From: Schoenoplectus triqueter
Taxonomy: Eukaryota > Streptophyta > Magnoliopsida > Poales > Cyperaceae
DNA: 32,863 bases
Direction: 5' to 3'
Assembly: GCA_964058805.1 (NCBI GenBank)
Contig: CAXKVV010001450.1
Location: forward strand, 1-32,863
Numbering within the stretch: position 1 is the first letter of the stretch; every line of letters starts with the position of its first letter. Shown one piece after another: positions 1 through 11,400 of this stretch. The translations under genes were made by a program, and so were the position numbers. The notes beneath the pieces were generated by a model. It was given only the letters and a program-made list of their open reading frames with translations, made no database searches and was not told where the DNA came from.

Positions 1-7
1 ACAAATG

Positions 8-3000
8 TCAGGTGTTAGCATTAAAAGAAACAAGCCGCTGTCCACTCACATGAAACTTAATTCCAGTACCATCCTTGGGGATCTCACTCCAAAATGTTGG
101 CTTCATGCGACAGTCTTTGATATGTCCATTATTAATATACCTTTGTGCATCCTTTGTTGAGAAAAATGCATAACCACTCATCGGGTCTACATAAAGCTGT
201 GCTCATTCAAATAATGAGAACTTTGTTAATAAATGACATCAGTTGTCTAACTTCTGTGGTTTCTTTTTTAATGAATGACAGAAAATGTAGAAAGAAAAAG
301 CACACTTTGGTTGATTTTGTACTTTTTTAAAGTAAAACTCAAGGAGGAGTTTTAAGAGGAAAGGTTATTGAAACTATGCAATCAATTATCCAAAAGAAAA
401 AACTGAACATTTCTGTATTCCATTATTCTTCCTGAACTCTTTGAATAGAAATGAAACCTACAGATGATTTAGACTATATAAAAATAAGAATGAAAGGAGG
501 GGGAACAGTATAATTACTGTAGTTTTTCTACGAATTCCAGATTTACTCTCTCTGTATCTGAAAGCTTTGAACCATCCCGGTGGCAATCCCGCCAAATATA
601 TTTCTTCACGCTCTGTATCCGAAACCTAAAAACAGGAAAATAAGAAGAACGAGAACAGACAAGCAGACAAGGTTCGGTTTCAAAATATAGTACCAAATAC
701 TAACAAACCCATCCATTATAATGTCTCTTTTCAAACATGACCTGTTTTCTATTAGATAGACTCAGCATTCTTTTTATTTTTGGTTATCAGAAGAACTCAG
801 TTATTTAAAATTTCAAACTTCTTTCTGCTCATAGAAATCTCATTCTGGTAACTCTCTCTCTCTCTCTCCCCCTATAATTCCCATAATTGGTGATGAATCC
901 ACGAAATCTCACAAAAAGGTATAAGGATCACTGGTTTCAGATATTAAGTTTTGCAGTTAGCATAGTGATTCAATTAAGATGTCGATCCACCTAAAAAGAC
1001 AAGATTTGATGGAATCCAGTTTAAGTTCACTTAACAAACAATGCTCAATTAATATCTTCAGATTGAAATTTCAGTCTCATCAAACTCTTGAAACTAAATA
1101 AAGGGGCTAACAGACAAAACCAATGGGAGCATAAGCATTAAACAGATACACCAGTGCTTTTGAAATAGAACCAGATACTGTTCTCAAGACCAGGTATACG
1201 CATTATACATTTCATTCAGATTTTAGGAAATACAAAATAACAGCGAGAATAGTTTACTTGCTCCTTGTCTTTCCTCTCAGCTGTGCTATCACTATCGCCA
1301 CTTTCATTCTCAGTCTGCATAGTCCAATTTTGTGGTGGCAACCATTCAGGAAGATTCTCTGATCTTACATTCTACTCATCAAATTTACAAAAAGAAAGAT
1401 TTTTTTTTTTAATAAGAAGTAATAATTTGTACATCTGAGCTCAAAGATGATTTATTTGCACACCATCCAGGATGAACACATTTTCTGGTATTACTAGTAC
1501 TTGTATAGGTCCAGCTTGTGAAGGCCTCTGTGATACATCGGCTAAAGAAAAACTAAGTGGATAATAACGTGCCTAATGAATAATGTAATACAAGATCTCA
1601 GTATACAAGTTGTTGCTTATACCAACTACTACCCAATATATTGAAAATTCTTGCCACCGATCAACTTTTAGTAATGCTACTGAAAGCAAACCCATTCTAA
1701 CAAAATAACACAAGTATATCATTTGGAAGATCAGATCAAAGGAGTACACTGACTTGAACATTTTTTATTTCAGGAGAACTAGAAGGCTGTAGATAGTCAA
1801 GAACTTGTCTTTGTGAATAGAACTTCTTTCCAGTACTTTTTTCTATATATACCTGCACAATGATTAAAAGACAAGTAATAAACAAAAAAATTGTTAAGCC
1901 ATAAAAGGTTGCAGTGATCTATTTTGTTATTATATAGCCCTAAAAGCATGATGTTTGTGATATGGATTATATACTTATATAGTGCAACTAAAGAAATATG
2001 TAGGTGGTATGTTGTGTAGGTTACTGTAATTTTTTTCTTTTACCAACGAAGTAAATTTCTGTGCCATGCACTATAGATTAACAAATTAATAAAGTCAAGT
2101 CAACCATATAACATGCTCAATCCTGGTACCTGGTATTATTCTTGAAAAGGGCAACCAACAGATTATTCTAGAAATCTTAACCCATAAAACATGACTTTTG
2201 AGTGCTGCTAACTGGCATATACTAAGAGATTACACGAAAATATGACTCATAAGTTATCACAAGCAAAGTTAAAATTTTAAAATGAAACATTGTATGCTTT
2301 TGTTGTTGCTATAAACATTGTATGCTTGACCTATTAGCAATGATGATGTTCGGAACATGTTATACTGTTCATCAAACAACCTGACTTTTTCAAAATCTGA
2401 AATTCTCAACCCTCAATGCAATCAAACGAGAAAGAAGAAAATGCATAAAATTTGACTTATTGGCTGTATAAAGGCTATACATATGTCCAGTAAGTCAATA
2501 ACACATCCATAAATTTATATCTTGAATCCCAACCTCATAACTGACTTCAGAATCAAAGTCACACAAATAATAAATCCACTGTTAAGTAATTCATCATTTA
2601 CCTAATAACCCTGTAAACAAGAGAATATAAACTGTACCATCTAAACATTAAGTTTTGATTTTAACATCCATAGTATGTTACTAATACACGCAAATATAGA
2701 TAATTAAAATGATAAATGAAAAAAAAAATAATAATAGTTCTCTTGGAAAGAAAAGTGCCACATGGATGGTTATATGAAATAGAAATTTCCAAGGTCACTA
2801 TGTACGTATCATAAGACAAAGGGAATTTCATATTAAATTAGAACTCTTTCACCTTATATCGGGTACCAGATGTGCTACCACTCATCTTCTCCTTGATTTC
2901 TACAACCCAACCAGGAGGTAACCAACTGTGACCCCGACCAGGGGTTATCTTAGCCTGATTATCAAAAATACAAAAATAATTTAATTAATTAATTAGTATT

Positions 3001-4996
3001 TCTTTATTTTGGATAAGGTCCAAAGTTCCACATCCATATTTATGAAAAGGTTAATGCCAATTGTTCGTATATAGTACTGGCTGCTTTGGTTACACACAGA
3101 TGTGTCCCAGAACCTATCTAGCTGCAGCAGGTGCTACCCAGAACCAAATTTCATATGACACATGATAAAGCTAGAAAGCTAATTAAGTTAGACCTGAAAC
3201 TGCATTGCTTGTAAAAATGATAAAGCTAACAAACTAAGTCAGGGCTTACAAATTAGCAGTTACAGCTGGATGATTTAGTATGTTCTTGAAAAAAAAAATT
3301 AACTGGGCACTTACTGCGTGATGCTTAACCATACAGTATCAGTTGTTGCATGACTTAGTTTTGAAATATGTACAGTACACAAATAGCACTAGATCCATCA
3401 TAATTGTTGCCTATAGACTTCACATGGAGTTGTAGGACATTTAAGAAAGCCGATTTTCAGGTTTGTAGGTAAAAGGGTATATAAGGCTAAAAGTGAGAAT
3501 TTTATTCAAACTTTAGGAATTACCGTGCTTAATTGAATTCTTCTGTTAGTTTTGCGTGGAGCTGAATTTTGAAGAAAATCTTGCACTTTTCTTAGTGAAT
3601 AAAACTTCATACCAGTATCAGGGTCTTTATATACCTACAAAAGGGTAAAACTATCTAGTGAGAATGTTTAACAATAAAGAAAGACCTTAATTTGCTTACA
3701 TTGTTAGTACACCTAAACTGACGTGACAGATAAATAATGAGTAAAATTAGTGTTCCGCTCAAATAATCATCACTAATATGCAAAACCTTCCTGTTGAAGA
3801 TAATATCAGAATGGTATTCATAAAAATGAAATATTAATGAAATTGTTTTAAAAAAGATTTAAAAAGGCTGATGCCTCGCTTTTACCTTGTATGTTAAACC
3901 ACTGCTCTTGATCCTCTTTTCAACAGTCCATCCGGGAGGCAACCAATTAGCAGAATTACCAGGGGAAGCTACGACCTAAATGTCACAGTTGATAAATTTG
4001 AGTAAATAATTCTAGTACCACTTAATTTTCACTTGGGGACTTTTGTTTGGCTTTCATTATATTGGAATTTTGACAGATACTTTCAGCATTGTACTGGTAA
4101 AAGATCAGCAGGACGACAACCCTTGCACACAAGTAAAAGTAGCTATTGAAAAAAATATATATATAGACAAAAAAGAAATCTGAAAATCTGCAAATGGACA
4201 TGCATGTAATCTATTTTGCACACAATTGAGAAATTACATTGGGTGAATCAAAATGAGACACATTTCCACTGTTTGAAGCCATTTCTTCTGGAGGAATCAT
4301 GCTCTGTATACAAAGTAAATGTTGCAAGCAATCAGTTAAGCAAGAGGTTACAAGTCATTAGTAACTACATCTGTTTTATCACTGTAAATAAGGACAATTA
4401 CATCAATTTGGAATACTATTAGTTTTGCTTTTGTAACATTTTTTATTTTCTGACAACTAAATCAGGAAGAAGTTAAGCCGAAAGGAACTCCCTGGAAATC
4501 ATGTGCATGCAAATTGCAAATAGGACCAATTTTTCTTTTCATTACCTCTCTCTCTCTCTCTCTTAACTGAAGAAGGCAAATCATAATATTTCATAGGCAC
4601 CACATGCAAAAGGAAATGTTACAGGTGATATCTATACAACATTATAGCAAATTTCAAAAATACAGAGGCGGAAACAAATAACCAGGGAAAAAAAAGCGAA
4701 TGTGCCTGCTTGAATTAAAGAAACAAGAAATTAAGAAACTGGGAAAGAGGGAAAACACACAACACAAAAATGTTCCGAGTAATCAGAAACAAGAGAGCGC
4801 GCACGGTGTCTGGTTACTTGCGGATCGTGCGGCATTTCGTGCAATGAGTGGTTATGAAAATGTTCAACCATTAAAAGCTACATGCTATCACGGATCGTGG
4901 CACCATGGCCTATGGGGTCTGTAGTTGGCCCAGAAGCCATAATGGATGCTAGTTACTCACCAATGGCTGCACATCGAGGACCTCCATAGACTCCAT
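8..4996 (-). CDS. MBD13-like: MBD13-like multi-MBD chromatin protein, 8 coding exons
   Basis: Coding exons on the minus strand: 4996-~4983 (start, 12 codons, MESMEVLDVQPL, donor GTGAGT), 3975-3886, 3634-3524, 2954-2853, 1852-1754, 1371-1258, 625-518, 196-8 (stop at 10-8). All introns are phase 0 and all exons join in frame to 282 aa. The methyl-CpG-binding fold appears repeatedly: WLPPGW at residues 23-28 with DPDTGMKFYS after the next junction; WLPPGW at 90-95 with STGKKFYS; a lone WLPPQNW at about 156-162 followed by an acidic linker; and LPPGW at 198-202 with DPMSGYAFFS. Each complete module is split by an intron at the same place. Repeated MBDs are the pattern I associate with plant MBD13. 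The role is presumably nuclear chromatin binding, but methyl-CpG recognition is doubtful because the usual FRS arginine is FYS or FFS. The exon-5 donor (GTCAGT) is weak. The last exon could instead end at an internal GTGAGT and continue outside the window, so the C-terminus is the least certain part. Confidence 0.82.
852..866. repeat. (CT)n microsatellite in MBD intron 6
   Basis: Uninterrupted CT dinucleotide run inside the intron between MBD coding exons 6 and 7. Confidence 0.9.
4546..4562. repeat. (CT)n microsatellite in MBD intron 1
   Basis: Uninterrupted CT run inside the roughly 1-kb first coding intron of the MBD gene. The rest of that intron holds nothing else I can support. Confidence 0.9.
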
Positions 4997-5144
4997 CCTC
5001 CTCTCTCTCGCGTTCTATACTTCTCTAGTGGGGCTCTCCTACTCTCTTCTCCAACTCCAAGTGAGTGTTTCTCCCCCTTTTTTTTTCCTGTTTATGAAGT
5101 TCTGCCAGAGAAGTGAGAACCCACGACGGAAACGGAGAGAGCAA

Positions 5145-5150
5145 CACGTG
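5145..5150. promoter_or_regulatory. G-box CACGTG upstream of the MBD gene
   Basis: A perfect CACGTG lies about 150 bp upstream of the MBD start codon (minus-strand gene, ATG at 4996). G-boxes bind bZIP and bHLH factors in plant promoters. The surrounding 5000-5340 is less AT-rich than the DNA beyond it, as expected for a promoter and 5' UTR. Function is inferred from position only. Confidence 0.4.
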
Positions 5151-7228
5151 GTTGGAGACAGCTGTCAATGACACTGCGTCGAGATTCGCGCTACTCGGAA
5201 TCTTAACAGCGTGGATTAGGAACTCGAGTCGGTGGCCTGAATAGAGTTAGTGCAGTGCTCCATTGAAGTACGCGAAAGGTTATGGAAGTGCTGCCTGAGC
5301 AAGTACCATGATCCGACTTAAGGAGTTCCGTCTTTATCCTTGTTCTTTTCGACATTTTATGGGAGTGCCATTATTTCGAGTAGAGTTAAATGAGTTCAAA
5401 GCTTAACTAAAAATATAATTTATTATTTCTAATTTTCAAATTCTAAACTTTGATTTTTACTTTTTAAAAATATCTATACTATATTATGTTTTAACGAGCA
5501 TATGTACTGAATTTATCTTTTAATATTTAGTTTTCAGTTTTTTTAATGACTAAAATATTCTTAATCGAATAGCGCAGATTAATATTTTTAAAAAGTAACG
5601 GTTCAAATTTTGATCAATGTCATTTTATTCGATCAATTTCATTTTATATTTTTTACCATGCATTAATGGAGTCTAAAATAAGAATTTATCCATCAAATAA
5701 ATTAATAATTAATTATTTTTAGTTTTTTAAAAAGAAACTATCTACTATACAACCTTTTTAAAAAAGAGAGAAATTGTTACGTTTTGTAAATCATAATTCA
5801 CTCGAATCTATTTTTTTCTTTCATTCATTTGCTATTTTTTATCATGAATTTATAGGATGTCTAAAAAAATAAGTTGTATATCAAATAAATTAAACATCAA
5901 CTATTATTATTCTTTACTTAAAAAAAATATAATTAGTATAGTACAACCATACTCAGAAAAATATTATATTTTATATATTATTTTTTTATTAAATAATAAT
6001 TAAATTTATTTAAAATTTTAAGAGTTTTTATAATTAATTTAGATATAAATTATATTTAAGAAAAATATACTATTTATTTATAATAATATTAGTGTTGGAT
6101 ATAAATATTTTTAAAATTAAAAGGGTCCGTACAACATAATGGTTTTGTCCTAGTTTATAGTAAAATATTATAAGATATCATTTTCTATTTAAAATTATTA
6201 CTAACTATTATATTTAAAAAAATTTAAGATAATTGTAAAATATAATAAAAAATAATGTTTAAATATAAAAAAAAGATTTTTTTTAAATCTTAAATAAATA
6301 TTTAAAAAACTCTAATAATAAAGAAAAAAAATTATATGAACAAGATTTTGATATAACAATAATATAAAATTGAATTTAAAAATGATAAAGTATATTTTTA
6401 GTCAAGCCCGTCAAAGATCTTGATCAACTTAAATATGCATACACTATATTTGCTCTCATTATTTTTACTAGAGTTGTAACTCAAATTTCGCTTCAATAAT
6501 ATAGTTTTAAAAAATAATTAAAAATATTATATTTAAAATATATTTAATAAAAAATACAAATTAATAAAAATTTAAATATATTTTTTTAAATGTTAAAGAT
6601 TTATATAATAATTATTATTATCATAAATAGTATAACTAAATACATAATAATTAATAAAGAATCATAAAAAATTAAGTTTCACCTTAAAAAAATTACATAC
6701 GGTACTATAAAAGAGGAGAGAGAAATTTTACATATGAATCGTTAGATTTAAGTACATGAAAACATTTACAAAAATCGATAATGAAGAAACCTTGTTAATG
6801 TGGAGTGTGTGAGAGATGAAAACATTTAACCATCTATACAAAGTATAATTATAAAAAATCATGTTTACTTTCTTTTCAATTTATACTTTACCATATTCTG
6901 ATTGGATTTGACATACAGATTACCGCGAAATCTCAAAAAATATTTTTAAATACAAAATGAAAGGAAAAGTCAAGCCAATCTAAATGCATGTTTTTCATAT
7001 TGAACCACTAATATTAACGATCATATTCATAATTCAATTTCAACGCATGCATTACATCCGTCTTTGTCATTTACTTATAATATTGCTCATGTTTGGTTTC
7101 TATTGTTGCTATTATTGTCACTATTATCATTATTATTAATGTATTCTTAATATTATTATTACAATTATAATAACAAAAAATATAATAAAATGTTAATCAT
7201 AATTTATCATTAATATTACATTATTATT

Positions 7229-7990
7229 AATATTATTATTACAATACTAGTTAAATAAAATAATAAAAATATAATATTAAAATACTTCTTTAATTAAATT
7301 GTCAATCATATTTATAATACAATAATAATTAAATTATATGAAAATAATATTTTTAATAAATAATAATATATTATTAATTGAAATTATATTATTGTTATAA
7401 CAACACATTAGCATTATCGTATTTTTAATATTATCATTACAATACTAGTTAAATAAATAATAATAATAAAATATAATATTAAATACTTCTATAATCATAT
7501 TAAAAATATAATAAAATGCTAATGTCTAATAATACAATAGTAGTTAAATTATATGAAAATAATAAAATTAAAATTATATATGATAACCACAATAATTATA
7601 TTGATAAATTAAAATTATTGACAATAATGATAACAATTATAATGAAATTATAATAATCATTAGTATTGTAGTAATATTATCATTACAGTACTAGTTAAAT
7701 AAATAATAAAAATAATATAATATTAAATACTTCTATAATCATATTAAAAATATAATAAAATGCTAATCATAATGATAATACAATAGTAGTTAAATTATAT
7801 GAAATAATAAAATTAAAATTATATGTGATAACTACAATAATTATATTGATAAATGTAAATTATGAACAATAATGATAACAATTATAATAAAATTATAAAA
7901 ATTATTATTATTATTATCATTATTAATATAAAAATATATGTCGTTAACAATAATAATTATATTGATAAATTGAAAATGAAAATAAAAATA
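7229..7990. repeat. Diverged tandem repeat, about 200-250 bp unit, at least 3 copies
   Basis: The anchor ACAATACTAGTTAAAT (ACAGTACTAG in the third copy) recurs at 7241, 7439 and 7685, spacings of 198 and 246 bp. Copies 2 and 3 stay alignable through landmarks in the same order: TATTAAATACTTCTATAATC, AATATAATAAAATGCTAAT, ATACAATAGTAGTTAAATTA, a TATGATAACCACAATAATTA-like stretch, then ACAATAATGATAACAATTAT. Copy 1 is more diverged and shorter. A partial fourth copy follows from about 7840. AT-richness makes the edges approximate. Confidence 0.7.
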
Positions 7991-8068
7991 AAAAGTTATT
8001 AATATAATATTAGTTATTGTAGTAATTATAATATTAACATCACTAATTATTATTATTTTTATTATACT

Positions 8069-8116
8069 AATAATAAATAATAATAATAATAATAATAACA
8101 ACAACAACAATAATAA
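8069..8116. repeat. (TAA)n/(CAA)n trinucleotide repeat
   Basis: A run of TAA/AAT units grading into ACA units and back to AAT. On the minus strand it produces a meaningless poly-Leu reading frame. Confidence 0.85.
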
Positions 8117-8463
8117 TTTCATCATTTTCATATAAATTACAGCCCCACCGAAAAATAAATTGAAACATAACTTTAGAAGTCTTCGAAGATTCTTTAATTT
8201 AAAAAATCATCATGTTAACTCCTTTCTTTTTATTTTTTCTTTAATTATTCATATTTAGCTCCATACATAAAGAATTACAACTTTATTCTTTAGCCAAACA
8301 TAACCATTCTTTAATATTTAATCAACCGCCTCAGTACATGAATGTAGTAACGTATATTCGTAGTAGTCCAAATGTCCAATACAACATTCGCGGTTCTATT
8401 ACTTGCGAGATGCAAAGGAACATAAAGTTTGGAAATCTCACAAAGAAAAATACCAAATATTCA

Positions 8464-11400
8464 TCAAGGTAGTACAATCTCTTGGCTCAAAATCAAATCT
8501 GAGATTGTCTTACCATGCCGATCAATTCTTCTAGAACAATTGACTCCTCCATCTAAAACATTCCTCACTACCACATTTAGTGAACTGATACCTGGGACCT
8601 CATATATCTCCACAATTACACCCTCTAGATCATTTTTTGCATCAACTGCTTGATCTTCAGAATTTGTTGATGAATAAAATAAGGGTGAAACTGCATTCTT
8701 GACCCAGTCTTGTGTAATTAACTTTTTGAGTCTGTTAATATCACTTGAAAAATGAGGGATAAGAGAGAAATTTAGGTCATTTCCTTTGTCGCCGGCCCGG
8801 CCATGAGCTACCTCATAAAGGGGGATTTTAACACCACTTGGTACTGGCTGAATTGGGGTTTCTGTTTGGCGATGATTATTTGTTCTAAAAGGTTCTTTTC
8901 TAGTTCTGTAAATGGGCAAGGTTTCAAGGCGTAAATTAGGAGGATTTGTTTGATCAGAATCTGTTCTCCAGAAGACATTTTCCCGTTCAACCTGGATAAA
9001 TGTCACAAAATTAGTCCTCATGAACTTCACTAAACATAATTTCAAAGGATTTTTTATATATAAAAAAAAGATACTGTATATAGTTAAAACAGTCATAAAA
9101 AATTGGTTTGCCTAACAGCTTTACGTACCAGTTCCTTATGCAGAATTATCTCCTTGCTAACGCCAACACTGGAAATTGTTTCAGACAAGGAATTGGTATA
9201 AAAGTATGCCAAATATTAAAAAAAAATAGCTTCCATAATTTCAAAGAAAAGTTGTTATATAAAACATAATTTGTGCTTACGAGATCCCACCGCCACCAGC
9301 TGGTCCATTCGTATAAAGCGCCATAAACTCGTAATAAAAGCATTTTGCATGCTGCTCTAGCTTGAATAAGCCATCCATTCGCAATCTGATATCTGTATTC
9401 TCTTCTCTTGAACGAATCTGCCTATTGTCTCCAGTAGGAATTTTGAGACTATCATGTCCAATGATGTATGAGAGGATTCGATCTCCAATTCCTGGATATA
9501 TTTCATTAACCCAGGACCTAACCTATAGATTGTGCATGAGGTTATAGACAAGGAAGGATGTTAGAGATGGAAGGGCTCATATAGAGGTAGAATCACCTTG
9601 GATCTTAGAATCATATGCAGTCTTAGGACTGTCAATAATGAAATATAAATATCTAATTGCAAGCAAATCATAATACATATTAAATGAAGAGATACATACA
9701 GATAAAAACAGTTGGATATTTTCTCTAACTAAGAAGACCAAAATATAAATTCTAGTTTCTATGAACATCAGATCAGATTAGTGACATGTGAAATCCCATT
9801 AATTCAAAATGCACTCAGATATCTAACCAAAATAATGCATCTATCTGGAATTCCCGACTTATCATTGACTCTATTCTGATATGTTGACTCTTAAGAAAGC
9901 TCCATGAATCAAGTCCTAATTCTACACATATTTCATGCAAATAAAATTCTTATTTTATCTGCAAAAAAGTTCTGTGGTCATGGAACTCAATGACTGTTGA
10001 CTAGGGCACGTCATATTAATTGAGAGAGGGCAAAAAAGTAGTGAGATACTTCAGCTTGCAAAATTCAAGTTGTACCTTCTACACCAGACAGAGATGCCCT
10101 TTTACAGGACATTTGTTCTTGGGGCAAAATAGTTTAGGAATAAAAATATGAGCACAATTTACCAAGTTTTTGTTGAGTATGCACAATTTCCTCCTTTCCC
10201 GTTTTACGGTTTGGAGTGTAATATTGGATATATGGGAGTTTTTTTATTTTACAGAGAAGATCACTAACCAAAAATTCAGCAGCTTGAGCACGCCTTATGC
10301 AGCCTTGGCCACCATAAGATATCTCTCCCCAACCTTTATATCCACAATCCTTTAAACGTAGCAAAACTTAGAATGTTTCCTTATAATTCTTATCAAGCAA
10401 TGTGCAGTAAATTGGTATATTAAAATGGATATTTCTTTGTACCTTCCCCAAAAAAAAAAACAAATACCCAAGATACTTGGATTGTGGTTAATTATTTGAC
10501 AGGCAGGCATAAAAGCTGTACAGTATACTGATATGCGCTGGCAGTAACTTCCCAGTAGTATAAACTATAAAGTGTTAACGGTAAAATGTACTATAATATT
10601 AGATTTAAAATGACACTCACAGCTGGAACTAACTGAAGAAGCTTTTGTGGGAAAAGAGCTTTTGATGGTTTAGCACCTTGGCAATGAATTCTGTCTTCCG
10701 ACACTACATGGAAAGATACCTCTTGCAAATCTATCACCTATTCTACAACGAAAAGATATTAAGCCCCTTATAACTAAAAATACAATTTACTAAAGAAATT
10801 AAGAAGATAACCATGTGCCTACAAGTGACCAAAATACATCTTCACGCCTGCATGCTCTCCAGAAAAAAATGCAAACATCACAGCTACCTTAACCTTAGTA
10901 ATAGTTCTATAAAATGTCCAAAACAATCTTTTTCTTACCTTTAGTTGTGTACTTATAGATGCTGAGGAAACAGTGTACGCCCACAACAATTCTTTTTCCA
11001 GTGGTACAAGTCATATATTGTCAGTTCGCAGGTGTGCACCGTATCTAGCCCACTAATTAAAGATTTCATCAGTGGAGATCAGCTTACCACATCAGGAGTT
11101 ATATAACATGAAGGATCTGCAATCTCATAGAGAAGTTGCTGTGCACATGTACTAACTGACAGTTCACCTCCACTTCCTTCAGCTTTTGCTAAATACACAT
11201 CTCCCATGTAATTAATTTCTGCAAACGGGAGAGATATATCTAGAAGTTTCTCAAATGGCATATCTCTATATGTATCTCCTGTTGTTAGAAGAAAGAACAA
11301 AAGTGACAGTCAATAGACTTCAAAACCTCCAAAACAATTGGTTTTCTAAATCATCTTGAACCCCCCGGGCCCCACCAATAAAAAAGAAAAAGAAAAAGGA

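Larger units (their letters stand above)
5400..8130. other. Extremely AT-rich intergenic spacer, no gene seen
   Basis: This stretch between the 5' end of the MBD gene and the 3' end of the AtuA gene consists largely of A/T with many ATT, AAT and TAA runs. I find no convincing exon on either strand. Long reading frames here encode only Ile, Asn, Leu and Tyr runs and follow from the base composition. The second half holds diverged tandem copies, annotated separately. It may be decayed repeat DNA or a matrix-attachment-like region; neither can be shown from sequence alone. Confidence 0.75.

Noticed and set aside
4700..4924. 74-aa plus-strand frame in MBD intron 1
   Set aside because: Opposite strand of an intron and no family resemblance.
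7841..8131. 96-aa minus-strand frame with poly-Leu and Ile/Asn runs
   Set aside because: Translation of TAA/AAT simple repeats; no domain and no codon structure.
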